The notes under the pieces: model-generated | The model's database searches: none | Told to the model about the DNA's origin: nothing | Seen by the model: the letters and a program-made list of their open reading frames with translations, nothing else | In this document: positions 10,084-20,601 of the stretch, one piece after another | Position numbering within the stretch: the stretch's first letter is position 1 | Layout of the letters: each line of letters begins with the position of its first letter | NCBI RefSeq assembly: GCF_029510815.1 | Contig: NZ_CP120360.1 | Span: 2,418,001-2,482,000 of the forward strand | From: Janibacter sp. DB-40 | GTDB lineage: Bacteria; Actinomycetota; Actinomycetes; Actinomycetales; Dermatophilaceae | Direction of reading: 5' to 3' | Length of the DNA: 64,000 nucleotides | Position numbers and translations under genes: made by a program

Positions 10084-11079
10084 GTGAGCACCACTCCCGT
10101 CAAGGTCGCCGTCACCGGCGCCGCAGGCCAGATCGGCTACAGCCTCCTCTTCCGCATCGCCAGCGGATCCCTCTTCGGTCCCGACACCCCCGTCGAGCTC
10201 CGACTGCTGGAGATCACCCCGGCCCTGAAGGCCCTGGAGGGCGTCGTCATGGAGCTCGACGACTGCGCCTTCCCGACCCTCGCCGGCGTCGAGATCGGCG
10301 ACGACCCGGAGAAGGTCTTCGACGGTGTCAACCACGCGCTGCTCGTCGGGGCCCGCCCCCGGGGACCCGGCATGGAGCGGGGTGACCTCCTCGAGGCCAA
10401 CGGCGGCATCTTCGCCCCGCAGGGCGCCGCGCTGAACAAGGTCGCCGCGGACGACGTCCACGTGACGATCACCGGCAACCCGGCCAACACCAACGCGCTC
10501 ATCGCGATGAACAACGCTCCGGACATCCCCAACGAGCAGTTCTCCGCGCTGACGCGCCTCGACCACAACCGCGCCATCAGCCAGCTCTCGAGCAAGCTGG
10601 ACGTGCCGGTCACCGAGATCACGAAGATGACGATCTGGGGCAACCACTCCGCGACCCAGTACCCGGACCTCTTCCACGCCGAGGCCGGTGGGAAGAACGC
10701 CGCCGAGGCAGTCGGTGACCAGGACTGGCTGGAGAACACCTTCATCCCGACCGTCGCCAAGCGCGGCGCGGCGATCATCGAGGCCCGTGGCGCGTCCTCG
10801 GCCGCGTCCGCCGCCTCCGCGACCGTCGACCACGCCCGCGACTGGGCCCTGGGCACCCCCGAGGGCAACTGGGTGTCGATGTCGGTCTGCTCCGACGGCT
10901 CCTACGGAGTGCCGGAGGGCCTGATCTCCTCCTTCCCCGTCACCGTGAGGAACGGCGCGTGGGAGATCGTCCAGGGCCTGGAGATCGACGACTTCAGCCG
11001 CGGCCGGATCGACGCCTCGGTCGCCGAGCTCGCCGAGGAGCGCGACGCCGTCACCAAGCTCGGCCTCATCAACGGCTGA
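10084..11079 (+). CDS. mdh: Malate dehydrogenase
   Basis: 331 residues from GTG at 10084. It oxidises malate to oxaloacetate with NAD+ in the TCA cycle. The glycine-rich nucleotide loop is [33 protein letters not shown] is the mobile loop whose arginines bind substrate; TGNPANTNA and [11 protein letters not shown] (with the catalytic His) follow, and [10 protein letters not shown] carries the Asp-His relay partner and substrate Arg. This is the two-domain MDH of the cytoplasmic (eukaryote-like) group common in actinobacteria. The leader contains a CGAAGGGG motif (10065) close to the start codon. A perfect inverted-repeat terminator follows. Confidence 0.95.
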   Translation: MSTTPVKVAVTGAAGQIGYSLLFRIASGSLFGPDTPVELRLLEITPALKALEGVVMELDDCAFPTLAGVEIGDDPEKVFDGVNHALLVGARPRGPGMERGDLLEANGGIFAPQGAALNKVAADDVHVTITGNPANTNALIAMNNAPDIPNEQFSALTRLDHNRAISQLSSKLDVPVTEITKMTIWGNHSATQYPDLFHAEAGGKNAAEAVGDQDWLENTFIPTVAKRGAAIIEARGASSAASAASATVDHARDWALGTPEGNWVSMSVCSDGSYGVPEGLISSFPVTVRNGAWEIVQGLEIDDFSRGRIDASVAELAEERDAVTKLGLING

Positions 11080-11098
11080 GCACCGGTCACGAGCACGA

Positions 11099-11134
11099 CG
11101 AAGGGGGGTCCGCACCGGTGCGGACCCCCCTTCG
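11099..11134. terminator. Perfect palindromic terminator after mdh, built from a CGAAGGGG pair
   Basis: A 36-base uninterrupted palindrome with CGAAGGGGGG at its left end and CCCCCCTTCG at its right end. It begins 20 bases after mdh stops and can serve transcripts from either side, although the DUF3017 gene on the minus strand ends 125 bases further on. Confidence 0.85.
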
Positions 11135-11259
11135 CCGTGTGGTCACCCTCTCCCCCACGACATCGGGTGACCCGACAACCCCCTGGTTCGCTGGAGTTCC
11201 TTGCTCGTGCGAACCGGGGGTAAGCCGTGCCACGTCAGCCCGCAGGGCGGCGAAACCCG

Positions 11260-11592
11260 TCAGCGGGGGGTCATGTCGAGGGTGAAGCCGGAGACGACGA
11301 CCAGCGTCGCGAGGACGACGAGGGTGAGTGCGTCGAGGACCCGGCTGCGCACGATGAGGCCCCCGGCGCGCTCCGGCGAGAGCGCGAGCCGCAGGACCGC
11401 GGCCAGCACGAGCGTGGCCCCGATGACCGCGGTCGCCCGCAGCACGTGGTCGGTGAGGACGAAGAGCAGACCCACGACGATGCCCGCGGCGATGACCCAC
11501 CACGCCGCCAGGGGTGGCACGTCGAGCGCGGGGCGGGGCGAGACGCCGTCCTCCTCGCTGTCGTCGTCAGCAACTTCGTGCTCGCCGGTCAT
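11260..11592 (-). CDS. DUF3017 membrane protein
   Basis: 110 residues. An acidic N-terminal tail (EHEVADDDSEEDGVSP) is followed by three hydrophobic segments: WWVIAAGIVVGLLFVL, ATAVIGATLVLAAVLRLAL and DALTLVVLATLVVVSGFTL. DUF3017 proteins are small actinobacterial membrane proteins of unknown function that typically lie right after folD, as here. The ATG at 11592 overlaps the folD stop (TGATG), so the pair is translationally coupled. Confidence 0.8.
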   Translation of the reverse strand: MTGEHEVADDDSEEDGVSPRPALDVPPLAAWWVIAAGIVVGLLFVLTDHVLRATAVIGATLVLAAVLRLALSPERAGGLIVRSRVLDALTLVVLATLVVVSGFTLDMTPR

Positions 11593-12449
11593 CACAGGGC
11601 GCGCTCGGCCGCCTCGACGACGTTGGCCAGCAGCATCGCGCGGGTCATCGGCCCGACCCCGCCGGGGTTGGGGCTGATCCAGCCGGCCACCTCGGCGACG
11701 TCGTCTGCCACGTCGCCGGCGATCCGGCTCCTGCCGTCCTCGCCCTCGACCCGGCTGACTCCGACGTCGAGCACCGCGGCGCCCGGTTTGACCATGTCCG
11801 CGGTGATGATCCCGGGCACGCCGGCGGCCGCGACGACGATGTCAGCCGAACGCACCTCTGCCGCAAGGTCCCTCGTCCCCGTGTGGCACAGGACCGGCGT
11901 GGCGTTCTCGCTGCGTCGGGTGAGGATCAGGCCGAGCGGCCGACCCACGGTGATCCCGCGCCCGACGACCGCGACCTTGGCGCCCCTGATCGGCACGTCG
12001 TGCCGACGGAGCAGCTCGATGCACCCCATCGGGGTGCACGGCAGCGGGCCCGGCTCCCCCAGCACCAGTCGGCCGAGGTTGACCGGGTGGAGCCCGTCGA
12101 CGTCCTTGCCGGGGTCGACGGCCGAGAGGATCGCGGTCTCGTCGAGCCCCGTCGGCTGCTGCACGAGGAAGCCGGTGCACTCCGGGTCCTCGTTGAGCTC
12201 CCGGACGACGGCCAGGACCTCCTCGAGCGTGGAGTCGGCCGGCAGGTCACGGCGGATGCTCGTGATCCCGATCTCGGCGCAGTCCTTGTGCTTGGCGCCG
12301 ACGTACCAGCGGCTGCCGGGGTCGTCACCGACGAGGACGGTGCCCAGGCCGGGGGTGATGCCGCGCTCCTTGAGCGTGGCCACCCGGCCCCTGAGCTCGT
12401 CCTTGATCGATGCGAGCGCCGCCTTGCCGTCGAGGATCTGTGCAGTCAC
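11592..12449 (-). CDS. folD: Bifunctional methylenetetrahydrofolate dehydrogenase / cyclohydrolase
   Basis: 285 residues from GTG at 12449, preceded by GGAAGGA. FolD interconverts 5,10-methylene-THF and 10-formyl-THF, supplying the formyl donor used by PurN and PurH, whose genes are next upstream. Signatures: [14 protein letters not shown] (the catalytic Lys in the YxxxK motif), [27 protein letters not shown] substrate loop (seen as VQQPTGLDE and [12 protein letters not shown]), [10 protein letters not shown] and the NADP site [13 protein letters not shown]. Length is normal. Confidence 0.95.
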   Translation of the reverse strand: MTAQILDGKAALASIKDELRGRVATLKERGITPGLGTVLVGDDPGSRWYVGAKHKDCAEIGITSIRRDLPADSTLEEVLAVVRELNEDPECTGFLVQQPTGLDETAILSAVDPGKDVDGLHPVNLGRLVLGEPGPLPCTPMGCIELLRRHDVPIRGAKVAVVGRGITVGRPLGLILTRRSENATPVLCHTGTRDLAAEVRSADIVVAAAGVPGIITADMVKPGAAVLDVGVSRVEGEDGRSRIAGDVADDVAEVAGWISPNPGGVGPMTRAMLLANVVEAAERAL

Positions 12450-12478
12450 GTGGTCATCCTTCCAGTGCGGGGCGCTGA

Positions 12479-14077
12479 TCAGTGGGCGAAGTGCCGGGTG
12501 CCGGTGAAGTACATCGTGATCCCGGCCGCCTCCGCCGCGGCGACGACCTCGTCGTCACGCACCGACCCTCCGGGCGCGACGACCGCGGAGACCCCGGCGT
12601 CCAGGAGGACCTGCAGACCGTCCGCGAAGGGGAAGAACGCGTCGGAGGCCGCCACGGCCCCCTTCGCCCGCTCCTCGCCCGCACGGCCGACCGCGAGGTG
12701 GCAGGAGTCGACCCGGTTGACCTGACCCATCCCGATGCCGACGGAGCCGCCGTCCCTGGCCAGCAGGATCGCGTTGGACTTCGTCGCACGCACCGCGCGC
12801 CACGCGAACGCGAGGTCCGCGAGGGTCGCCTCGTCCGCGGCCTCACCCGCGACACGGGTCCACGCCTCAGGAGCGTCACCGTGCCCCTGGGTCGGCTTCT
12901 CGCCGTCCGTCGCCTCGACGACCGCATCGATCGCGTCCCGGTCCTGGACGAGGAGTCCGCCCGAGACCGGCCGCATCTCGACACCGCCGGTGGTCGGCGT
13001 GGCGACCGTGAGCAGGCGGCGGTTCTTCTTCTCCTTGAGGATCTCGAGCGCGTCGGGGTCGAAGTCCGGTGCGAGCACGACCTCCGAGAAGGTGTCGTTG
13101 AGCGCGGTGGCCATCGCCGCGGTGACCGGGCGGTTGCTGGCGACGATGCCGCCGTAGGCGGAGACGGGGTCGCAGGCGTGGGCGCGCTCGTACGCGGCCT
13201 CGATGCTGTCGCCGACGGCGATGCCGCACGGGTTGGCGTGCTTGATGATCGCGACGGTCGGCTGGTCGCCGTGGTCGTGCGCGGCGCGCAGGGCGGCGTC
13301 CGCGTCGACGTAGTTGTTGTAGGACATCTCCTTGCCGTGCAGCTGCTCGGCCTGTGCCAGCCCCTCGACACCGTCGGCGACGTACAGGGCCGCACCCTGG
13401 TGCGGGTTCTCGCCGTAACGCAGGCCGGACTTCTTCGTCCAGGTCCCGCCGAGCCATCCCGGGAACCGGGTCTCGTCGCTCGGGCTGACGACCGAGCCGA
13501 GCCAGGAGGCGACCGCCACGTCGTAGGTCGCGGTGTGCACGAAGGCCTCGGTGGCGAGCCGCTCGCGCTGGGCCAGGGTGAAGCCGCCGCCGCGCACCGA
13601 CTCGAGGACCTCGCCGTAGCTGGTCGGGTCGGTGACGATCGCGACGGACGCGTGGTTCTTCGCCGCCGCACGCACCATCGTCGGACCGCCGATGTCGATC
13701 TTCTCGATGCAGTCCTGCACGCCCGCACCGGAGGCGACGGTGTCGGCGAAGGGGTAGAGGTTGACCACGACGAGGTCGAAGGGGGCGACCTCCAGCTCCT
13801 CGAGCTGGCGCACGTGGTCGGGCAGGCGGGTGTCGGCGAGGATGCCGGCGTGGACGCGCGGGTGCAGCGTCTTCACCCGGCCGTCGAGGCACTCGGGGAA
13901 GCCGGTGAGGTCCTCCACCTTGGTCACGGGCAGGCCGAGATCCTCGATCGCGGCGGCCGAACCACCGGTGGAGACCAGCTCGACGCCCGCCTCGGCGAGA
14001 CCCCGGACGAGATCCTCCAGACCGGTCTTGTCGAAGACGGAGACGAGGGCGCGGCGGACGGGACGGGGATCGGACAC
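12479..14077 (-). CDS. purH: Bifunctional AICAR formyltransferase / IMP cyclohydrolase
   Basis: 532 residues from the GTG at 14077, chosen because CCAGGAGC lies at Shine-Dalgarno distance and homologues begin with the [20 protein letters not shown] segment close to the N-terminus. The N-terminal third is IMP cyclohydrolase ([33 protein letters not shown]); the rest is AICAR transformylase, with [25 protein letters not shown] carrying the catalytic Lys-His, and the C-terminal [10 protein letters not shown]. These are the last two steps of IMP synthesis. It carries four CGAAGGGG motifs. It lies between purN and folD on the same strand. Confidence 0.96.
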   Translation of the reverse strand: MSDPRPVRRALVSVFDKTGLEDLVRGLAEAGVELVSTGGSAAAIEDLGLPVTKVEDLTGFPECLDGRVKTLHPRVHAGILADTRLPDHVRQLEELEVAPFDLVVVNLYPFADTVASGAGVQDCIEKIDIGGPTMVRAAAKNHASVAIVTDPTSYGEVLESVRGGGFTLAQRERLATEAFVHTATYDVAVASWLGSVVSPSDETRFPGWLGGTWTKKSGLRYGENPHQGAALYVADGVEGLAQAEQLHGKEMSYNNYVDADAALRAAHDHGDQPTVAIIKHANPCGIAVGDSIEAAYERAHACDPVSAYGGIVASNRPVTAAMATALNDTFSEVVLAPDFDPDALEILKEKKNRRLLTVATPTTGGVEMRPVSGGLLVQDRDAIDAVVEATDGEKPTQGHGDAPEAWTRVAGEAADEATLADLAFAWRAVRATKSNAILLARDGGSVGIGMGQVNRVDSCHLAVGRAGEERAKGAVAASDAFFPFADGLQVLLDAGVSAVVAPGGSVRDDEVVAAAEAAGITMYFTGTRHFAH

Positions 14078-14213
14078 GGATGCTCCTGGTGGGTCGGCTT
14101 CGTGGTGGGCGCACCCAGGCGGGCGATGCACCCCGACTTCCACTCCCCGGTGGTGATCCACCTTCGCCAGTCGTGTGGGGCCAGTCTATGGCGGCGCGGA
14201 CGGGGCCAGCCAA

Positions 14214-14819
14214 TCAGCCGACGAGGCAGCGACGCCCCTCGACCCGCCAGCCACCCGTGGCCATCCGCGTGACGACGTCGACGAGCATGATGCGCTCGAC
14301 CGCCTTGATCCGCTCGTGGAGCGTCTCCTCCGTGTCGTCGTCGGTGATCTCGACGACGCGCTGCTCGATGATCGGGCCGGTGTCGACCCCCGCGTCGACG
14401 AGGTGGGCGGTCGATCCGGTGACGCGCACGCCGTGCGCGAGGGCGTCACGCACCCCGTGCGCACCGGGGAAGGAGGGAAGCAGCGCCGGGTGGGTGTTGA
14501 TGAACGTGGCGCACCCGAGCGTGGTCGGGCCCAGGATCTTCATGAACCCCGCGGTGACGACGAGGTCGGGGGCGTACTCGCGCACCTGCTTGGCCAGGGC
14601 CACGTCCCAGGCAGCCCGGTCGGGGTGGGCCGAGACGGCTTCGACGAATGTCGGGACACCGGCCCGCTCGGCCCGCTCGAGTCCGGTGCAGCTCTCCCGG
14701 TCGGCACCGACCGCGACGACCTGTGCCGGGAGCACGCCGGCCGCCTGCGCGTCGAGCAGGGCCTGCAGCAGGGAGCCGGATCCGGAGACGAGGACGAGGA
14801 GACGAAGGGGGCCGCTCAC
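14214..14819 (-). CDS. purN: Phosphoribosylglycinamide formyltransferase
   Basis: 201 residues from GTG. It transfers the formyl group of 10-formyl-THF to GAR. The phosphate loop reads SGSGSLLQALLDA, with Leu where E. coli PurN has Asn (SNLQ). The catalytic residues are in place: Asn and His in FINTHPALLPSFPG and Asp in LVDAGVDTGPII. It follows the perM-like gene by 22 bases and precedes purH, an order common in actinobacteria. Confidence 0.94.
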   Translation of the reverse strand: MSGPLRLLVLVSGSGSLLQALLDAQAAGVLPAQVVAVGADRESCTGLERAERAGVPTFVEAVSAHPDRAAWDVALAKQVREYAPDLVVTAGFMKILGPTTLGCATFINTHPALLPSFPGAHGVRDALAHGVRVTGSTAHLVDAGVDTGPIIEQRVVEITDDDTEETLHERIKAVERIMLVDVVTRMATGGWRVEGRRCLVG

Positions 14820-14841
14820 CAGGGGAGTCTATCCGCGCCGG

Positions 14842-16001
14842 TCAGCGGCGCAGGACCCACCACTCGCGGGCGAAGACCACCAGGGCCCCCGACCCGAGCT
14901 CGAGCGCGAGCGCGAGGCCGAGCAGCCCGCCGGGTGCGCCGACGTGGGCGAGGTGCTCGGCGCCGAGCGACCCACCGCCGAGCGCGTCGAGCGCGACGAC
15001 CCCGAGCGCCGCGACGGCGACGGAGACGGCGATGACCGCGAGCTTGGTCTGGGTCGCGGCTAGCCGGGGCACCCAGACGAGCGTCTCGCGGCCCAGCCAC
15101 GCGCCGACGAGCACCGGCAACAGCACGAGCAGGCCCGTGGCCCACGGCAGGTCCCCGGCTGCGGCTGCGCCGCGAGCACCGGGACCATCGGCAGCAGCCC
15201 GGAGTCGGCCGTGGCCCACGTGGTGGCGGCTCCCCCGGTGGCGAAGCCCGGCCCGGCGGCGAAGCTGGCCCCCCAGATGCCCAGGTTGGGCAGCGCGCCG
15301 ACCTGCAGCAGCACCAGCAGCAGTCCACCGAAGAAGCCCGCCCCGAGGTCGGCGTGGACCTGCAGCACGCGCGCGATGTTGACCCCGGTGGCCACGAGCA
15401 CGAGCACGGAACCGACCGCGACGGTGACGACGGCCCCCTTCGCCCCGGGGACGAGGCCGCGGTGCACGGCCACGGGCGCGCGCTCCCACACGCCGAGGAC
15501 GCGGTCCGGCAACCCGTGCGCCCATGCCAGCGCGACGACGGGCAGGACCACGAGCGGCAGGAGGAGGGAGAGCGGGTCCGCGCCCACGGGTGACAGCAGG
15601 CCCAGCAGGGCCACGATCCCACCGACCCCGGCGTACCCGCCGAGCCAGGAGCCCTGCAGGCGTAGGTCGGGCGCCTGCGGCAGGCCCCGGCGTGCGCCGT
15701 ACCGTGCGAGCCCGAGCAGGGCGAGGGTCCACACCAGCGGGGTGAGCGCCAGGGTGCCGCCCTCGAGGTCGAGCCGGGCACCGCCGAGCACGAGCCACAG
15801 GAGCGCCCCGGAGCCGATCGACTCCCCCACGCCGGCAGCGGCACGAGGGACGGCGAGCGCTGCCAGGAGGACGAGCACCACGGGTGCACACAGCCCCGCG
15901 AGGGCCGTCAACGCCCCCGTCCCGGCGGCCCGCAGCTCGGGACGCCGGCGGCGGTCCTGGTCGACGGTGGTCGCGGACCTGATGAGCTCCAGCACGGTCA
16001 C
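14842..16001 (-). CDS. PerM-like / DUF6350 polytopic membrane protein, frameshifted
   Basis: A protein of about 386 residues with eight or more membrane helices, such as LAGLCAPVVLVLLAALAVP, GGIVALLGLLSPVGADP and LPWATGLLVLLPVLVGAWLG. The reading frame shifts at a G4 run (C4 at 15153-15156 on the plus strand): ...MVPVLAAQPQPG continues as DLPWATG if one more G is present, so the break is most likely a sequencing deletion. Position just upstream of purN-purH is typical for the actinobacterial DUF6350 family, whose mycobacterial relative PerM supports cell division; I infer the family from position and topology. GTG 16001 (or 15995) is the likely start; the long ORF upstream of it is antisense shadow of the sigma factor gene. 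Confidence 0.75.
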
Positions 16002-16115
16002 GCCCCCATGGTCGCCCACGAACCCACACGCGTGGCGCAGACAAGCCGTAGCGTCGGAGGTGAATTGTCGAGGCCGATGCAACCACGTGCCCGACTCGCG
16101 CGTCTGGAGGGGTGA

Positions 16116-16637
16116 ATGAAGGGAGGGAAGGTGCCGGCGGCGGCCGAGTTCGACGAGTTCTACCGAGCCTCCGCGCAACGAGTCGTGCATGTCGTCTACG
16201 CGTCCACGGGTGACCTCGAGCTGGCGAGGGACGCCACGCAGGAGGCGTTCTCCCGGGCGTGGCAGCGCTGGGACCAGGTGAGCGCAGCCGATGAGCCGCT
16301 CGCCTGGGTGCGCACCGTCGCGCGGCGCATCGCCATCTCCACATGGCGCAAGGACACGAACCGGACCAAGGCGATGGAACGACACGGAGAGCAGAGCGGA
16401 CCCGCGGGCCCGAGCGAGGACCGCGTGGCGGTGGTGGCGGCCCTGCGGACCCTCGGGCCGGAGCTGCGCGAGACCGTGGCCCTGCACTACCTGGCCGACA
16501 TGTCGGTCGACGAGATCTCCCGGCAGACCGGTTCCCCGCCGGGCACCATCAAGGCCAGGCTGCACCGCGGCCGTGCCCAGCTCGCCCGGACCCTCACCGC
16601 ACCCGACACCGAAGGAGGCCCCGATGACCAGGCATGA
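16116..16637 (+). CDS. ECF sigma factor, SigE-like (Streptomyces SigE group)
   Basis: 173 residues, start preceded by GGAGGGGTGA. Region 2: EFDEFYRASAQRVVHVVYAST, LELARDATQEAFSRAWQRW and PLAWVRTVARRIAIS; region 4: LGPELRETVALHYLADMSVDEI and SRQTGSPPGTIKARLHRGRAQL. The next gene overlaps it by 14 bases and encodes a single-pass membrane protein, the usual arrangement of an ECF sigma factor with its anti-sigma factor. The signal and regulon cannot be read from the sequence. Confidence 0.88.
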   Translation: MKGGKVPAAAEFDEFYRASAQRVVHVVYASTGDLELARDATQEAFSRAWQRWDQVSAADEPLAWVRTVARRIAISTWRKDTNRTKAMERHGEQSGPAGPSEDRVAVVAALRTLGPELRETVALHYLADMSVDEISRQTGSPPGTIKARLHRGRAQLARTLTAPDTEGGPDDQA

Positions 16638-18126
16638 CGACCCGTCCTGGGGCCCCGAGGACGACGAGCTCGTCCGGGCGGCGCTGATGTCGCTCATGGA
16701 CGACGTGTCGGCGCAGCCCCTCCCCGAGCCGGAGTTCATCCGGGCCCGTGCGGAAGGCAGGGGTACGGGCGACGGGTCCTCGGTCGCCGACCTGGCCGTG
16801 CGCCGCAGCCGTCGACGCTCCTTCGCCTTCCTCGCGGGGGCGGCCGCCGCAGCCGTCGTCGCCACCACCGCCGGCCTCTACGTGGCCAACCAGTCGCCCG
16901 ACCGCCCGCTCGCGACGTCGACCACGCAGCAGGGGACCACGAGCAGCTCCAGCTCGGCCGGCTCGCGCCTGACCATGCTCGGTGCCGGCAGCTGGGCCGC
17001 GGTCCTCGACCGCCCCGTCGAGTCGACGATCACGGCCGCGCCCGACGGGCCCAGCTGCTTCGAGCCCACCGACGACGCGTCGTGGTCCCGGGGCGCACCC
17101 CGGCTCGCCGACGGCAGCGTTCCCGCCGGCCAGTGGATCGGCATGCCCCGCGCCGGCTCGGAGCCGCTGGCGCGGGCCGTCGAGACCGCCCTCGACCGCT
17201 GCAGCGACCTCAGGACCACCGACCGGACACGCGGCACCCTCGCCGGCGGTGCGTCCTACCGCGCGTGGTTGATGCAGGAGGCGGACGGCGCCCGCACCTG
17301 GCGGGTCGAGGTCACCGACGGCGACGGGCTGTCCTTCCTCCGGGTCCCCGTCCGTGGGGAGGAGGGGCTCGCTCCCGAGGACATCCGGCAGCTGGCCCTG
17401 GCCGTCATCGGAGAGGCCGACCTCACGCGGGAGAACTCGACGTCGGAGACGACGGCCACCGACACCGCCACGGCAACCGGCACGACGACCGCCCCCTCAC
17501 CGGAGACGACGCTCATCCCGCCGCTCCCGGAGGACACCGGCACCGGTGACGACCCCAGCACCGCCGGGACCGGCACCGGCACGACCGGCACACCCTCGTC
17601 GAGCGCGCCGTCGTCGACCACACCCGACGGGACCATCGACAGCTCACGCTTCCTCCCCGCCGACCGGTGGGGCTCCCCGGCCCTCACCGGAGGTGCGGCG
17701 ACGACGGCCGGACCGCTCCACCTCGAGGGGGCGCCGCCGTACATCGAGTCGTGCATCACGAGCGAGCTCGACGCCCCGGTGGCGGCCACGGGCATCCGCT
17801 CCGGCCCGGGCGAGGCCAACTACTTCGGCCGGCAGTACATCGCCGTCTCCTCCGACGCGGACGCGGTGCGCTCGGAGCTGCTCGCCGGGTACAGCAGCGG
17901 CACCTGCCCCGGCCCGGCGATCGGCGGCTCGACCACCCAGCTCGCCCCGGGCATCTTCAGGCTGCAGCAGGTCGAGCTGACCACCTACATCGCGGTGGTG
18001 CGGATGCAGGGCCAGGGCGTCTCCGTGCTGCACCTGACCGAGGCGAAGACGGCGCCGCAGCCGCTGACCGACTCGGTCGCCGTCTCGGAGCTGACGAGGA
18101 TCTCGGACCTGGCCGCCGCGCGCTGA
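16624..18126 (+). CDS. Large membrane protein, presumed anti-sigma factor / sensor
   Basis: 500 residues. A ~75-residue cytoplasmic part (ELVRAALMSLMDDVSAQPLPEPEFIRARAEG-like helices, seen in pieces) precedes one membrane helix near residues 60-82 (FAFLAGAAAAAVVATTAGLYV). Outside the membrane there are two globular parts joined by a Thr/Ser/Pro-rich linker of about 75 residues. Each globular part carries two cysteines (SCFEPTDD and DRCSDL; ESCIT and GTCPGPA), suggesting disulfides. There is no HxxxCxxC zinc motif. Overlap with the sigma gene argues for a partner function; the two-domain exterior is much larger than ordinary anti-sigma factors and I do not recognise it. Confidence 0.7.
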   Translation: MTRHDDPSWGPEDDELVRAALMSLMDDVSAQPLPEPEFIRARAEGRGTGDGSSVADLAVRRSRRRSFAFLAGAAAAAVVATTAGLYVANQSPDRPLATSTTQQGTTSSSSSAGSRLTMLGAGSWAAVLDRPVESTITAAPDGPSCFEPTDDASWSRGAPRLADGSVPAGQWIGMPRAGSEPLARAVETALDRCSDLRTTDRTRGTLAGGASYRAWLMQEADGARTWRVEVTDGDGLSFLRVPVRGEEGLAPEDIRQLALAVIGEADLTRENSTSETTATDTATATGTTTAPSPETTLIPPLPEDTGTGDDPSTAGTGTGTTGTPSSSAPSSTTPDGTIDSSRFLPADRWGSPALTGGAATTAGPLHLEGAPPYIESCITSELDAPVAATGIRSGPGEANYFGRQYIAVSSDADAVRSELLAGYSSGTCPGPAIGGSTTQLAPGIFRLQQVELTTYIAVVRMQGQGVSVLHLTEAKTAPQPLTDSVAVSELTRISDLAAAR

Positions 18127-18155
18127 GGCCGAGTGCGGTCCGCCGGACGGCTGCA

Positions 18156-18206
18156 GGACAGCGCCGACCCGGGAGCAGGGGGGATCGACCGGGTCGGCGC
18201 TGCTGT
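18156..18206. terminator. Terminator between the sigma/anti-sigma pair and the rib operon
   Basis: GCGCCGACCCGG (18161-18172) pairs perfectly with CCGGGTCGGCGC (18189-18200), with flanking GACA/TGTC extending the stem. It lies 34 bases after the plus-strand gene and 85 bases after the end of ribH on the minus strand, so it may serve both. Confidence 0.75.
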
Positions 18207-18284
18207 CACAGGCTATGCCCCACGCCCACGCGGAGACCACCCTCTGAGGCGCGGGTCACGCGTCGGGCGGCCCCGTGGGGCCCC

Positions 18285-18749
18285 TCAGGAGCGGCGCAGC
18301 AGCAGTGCCGTCGCCACGGCCGCCTCGGCGGCCTCGCGTCCCTTGTCCTCCCTCGAGTCGGGCAGGCCCGCACGGTCGAGCGCCTGGGCCTCGTCGTCGC
18401 AGGTGAGCAGGCCGAAGCCGATGGGCGTGCCGGTGTCCACCGCCACGCGGGAGAGGCCGTCGGTGGCCGCAGCGCACACGTAGTCGAAGTGCGGGGTGCC
18501 CCCGCGGATCACGACCCCGAGGGCGACGACGGCGTCGTGGGTCGCGGCCAGTGCCGAGGCGACGACGGGCAGCTCGAAGCTGCCCGGGACGCGCACGACC
18601 TCGGCCGTGATGCCGGCGTCGCCGAGGGCCGACTGCGCCCCCGCGACGAGACCGTCCATGACGACGGTGTGCCAGCTCGAGGCGACGACGGCGACCTTCA
18701 GGTCCCCCGCGTCGGCGATGTCGATGCTCGGTGCGCCGTGCCCGCTCAT
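18285..18749 (-). CDS. ribH: 6,7-dimethyl-8-ribityllumazine synthase
   Basis: 154 residues from ATG 18749, which overlaps the ribBA stop (ATGA). It condenses the pyrimidine from RibD with dihydroxybutanone phosphate from RibB. Motifs: [18 protein letters not shown] (substrate pocket), [31 protein letters not shown] with the catalytic His, and [16 protein letters not shown]. It is the last gene of the riboswitch-controlled operon. Confidence 0.95.
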   Translation of the reverse strand: MSGHGAPSIDIADAGDLKVAVVASSWHTVVMDGLVAGAQSALGDAGITAEVVRVPGSFELPVVASALAATHDAVVALGVVIRGGTPHFDYVCAAATDGLSRVAVDTGTPIGFGLLTCDDEAQALDRAGLPDSREDKGREAAEAAVATALLLRRS

Positions 18750-19993
18750 GTCGTGCTCCTGTCCTGGTTGTCGGCCGGCAGCCACGGCAGGTCGTGGCCC
18801 ATCCGGTCCCTCTTGGTGCGCAGGTAGCGCAGGTTGTCGTCGGTGATCCCGGCCGGCAGCGAGATGCGGCCGGCGACCTCGATGCCGAGGGCGCCGAGCG
18901 CCTCGACCTTGGCCGGGTTGTTGCTCAGCAGCTGCAGCCGGGTGACCCCGAGCTCGCGCAGCACCTGCGCCGCGTGGGTGTAGTCCCGGGCGTCCACGGG
19001 CAGCCCCAGGTCGGAGTTGGCGTCGACGGTGTCGGCACCCGCGTCCTGCGCGGCGTACGCACGCAGCTTGTCGACGAGACCGATGCCCCGCCCCTCGTGA
19101 CCGCGGACGTAGACGATGACGCCGGCGCCCGCCTCGACGATGACGCGCTGGGACGCCTCGAGCTGGGGGCCGCAGTCGCAGCGCAGGGAGCCGAAGACGT
19201 CCCCGGTGAGGCACTCGCTGTGCACGCGTACCAGCGGGGTCCCGGTCGTGATGTCGCCGTGGACGAGCGCGATGTGCTCGCTGCCGTCGATCCCCGAGCG
19301 GAACCCGTGCGCGGTGAACTCACCGTTGGCCGTGGGCAGACGGGTCGTCACGACCGGCTCGATGAGGGCCTCGGTGCGACGGCGGTGCTCGACGAGGTCG
19401 GCGATGCTGACCAGCGGCCAGCCGCGCTCGTCGGCGAGGCTGCGCAGGGAGGGCAGACGGGCCATCGACCCGTCCTCCTCGACCACCTCGCAGATGACGC
19501 CGGCCGGGGCGCGTCCGCCGAGGCGGCACAGGTCGACCGCTGCCTCGGTGTGGCCGCGTCGCACGAGCACGCCACCGTTGCGGGCGCGAAGGGGGAAGAC
19601 GTGGCCCGGTCGGGCGAGGTCGCTGCGCACCGTGGTCGAGTCGGCGAGCAGCTGCGCGGTGCGGGCCCGGTCGGCGGCACTGATGCCGGTCGTCACGCCC
19701 CGGGCGGCGTCGACGGAGACGGAGTAGGCGGTGCCCTTGGAGTCCTCGTTGATCGCGGTCATCGGGGGCAGCGCGAGCCGGTCGAGCTCCTCGCCGGTCA
19801 TCGCCACGCAGATCACGCCGCTGCCGAGGCGCACGGTCAGCCCCATCAGCTCGGGGGTCGCGGCGTCGGCGGCGAAGATGATGTCGCCCTCGTTCTCCCG
19901 GTCGGCGTCGTCGACGACGAGCACCGGCCCGCCCGCGGCGATCGCCGCGATCGCGGTCTCGACGTCGTCGAGCAGGTCCTCACGCCAGTTCAT
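18746..19993 (-). CDS. ribBA: Bifunctional DHBP synthase / GTP cyclohydrolase II
   Basis: 415 residues. The N-terminal half is 3,4-dihydroxy-2-butanone 4-phosphate synthase ([16 protein letters not shown], then [22 protein letters not shown]); the C-terminal half is GTP cyclohydrolase II, with zinc cysteines in [20 protein letters not shown] and the guanine/phosphate-binding [19 protein letters not shown]. It supplies both precursors of riboflavin. Starts and stops overlap those of ribE and ribH. Confidence 0.96.
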   Translation of the reverse strand: MNWREDLLDDVETAIAAIAAGGPVLVVDDADRENEGDIIFAADAATPELMGLTVRLGSGVICVAMTGEELDRLALPPMTAINEDSKGTAYSVSVDAARGVTTGISAADRARTAQLLADSTTVRSDLARPGHVFPLRARNGGVLVRRGHTEAAVDLCRLGGRAPAGVICEVVEEDGSMARLPSLRSLADERGWPLVSIADLVEHRRRTEALIEPVVTTRLPTANGEFTAHGFRSGIDGSEHIALVHGDITTGTPLVRVHSECLTGDVFGSLRCDCGPQLEASQRVIVEAGAGVIVYVRGHEGRGIGLVDKLRAYAAQDAGADTVDANSDLGLPVDARDYTHAAQVLRELGVTRLQLLSNNPAKVEALGALGIEVAGRISLPAGITDDNLRYLRTKRDRMGHDLPWLPADNQDRSTT

Positions 19994-20601
19994 CGGTTCT
20001 CTCCCGTGTCGAGTGCGAGCATGCGGTTGACGTACTTGCCGAGGACGTCGACCTCGACGTTGACCCGGTCGCCGATCCCCTTGCGGCCCAGCGTGGTCAG
20101 CTCGAGGGTGGTGGGGATCAGGGCGACCTCGACGTAGTCCTCCCCGACCGCCGAGAGGGTCAGGCTGACACCGTCGAGGCAGATCGACCCCTTCTCCACG
20201 ACGAAGGGGGCGAGCTGCGGGTCGAGGGAGAGGCGCACCTCCTCCCAGCGGTCGCCGGGACGGCGCCCGAGGATGGTCGCGGTCCCGTCGACGTGCCCCT
20301 GGACGAGGTGGCCGTCCAGGCGGGCGCCGAGGACCATCGCCCGCTCGAGGTTGACGGCGTCACCGACGGCGAGGTCGCCGAGGCCGGTGCGGCGCAGGCT
20401 CTCGGCCATGACGTCGAAGGTGACCTCGCCCCCCTTCGCCTCCGTGTCGGTGACGGTGAGGCAGGCGCCGTTGACGGCGATCGAGGCCCCGTGGGCCGGG
20501 TCGCTCGTGGTGAGGTCGCCGCGGACGGTGATCCGGCTGGAGTCGGCGCCCTGCTCGATGGCGACCACCTCCCCGAGCTCCTCGATGATCCCGGTGAACA
20601 T
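19990..20601 (-). CDS. ribE: Riboflavin synthase, alpha chain
   Basis: 203 residues made of two homologous barrels. The first begins [13 protein letters not shown] and contains [14 protein letters not shown]; the second begins [20 protein letters not shown] and contains [17 protein letters not shown]. The enzyme dismutates two lumazine molecules into riboflavin. ATG at 20601 overlaps the ribD stop (TGATG) and its own stop overlaps ribBA. Confidence 0.95.
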   Translation of the reverse strand: MFTGIIEELGEVVAIEQGADSSRITVRGDLTTSDPAHGASIAVNGACLTVTDTEAKGGEVTFDVMAESLRRTGLGDLAVGDAVNLERAMVLGARLDGHLVQGHVDGTATILGRRPGDRWEEVRLSLDPQLAPFVVEKGSICLDGVSLTLSAVGEDYVEVALIPTTLELTTLGRKGIGDRVNVEVDVLGKYVNRMLALDTGENR

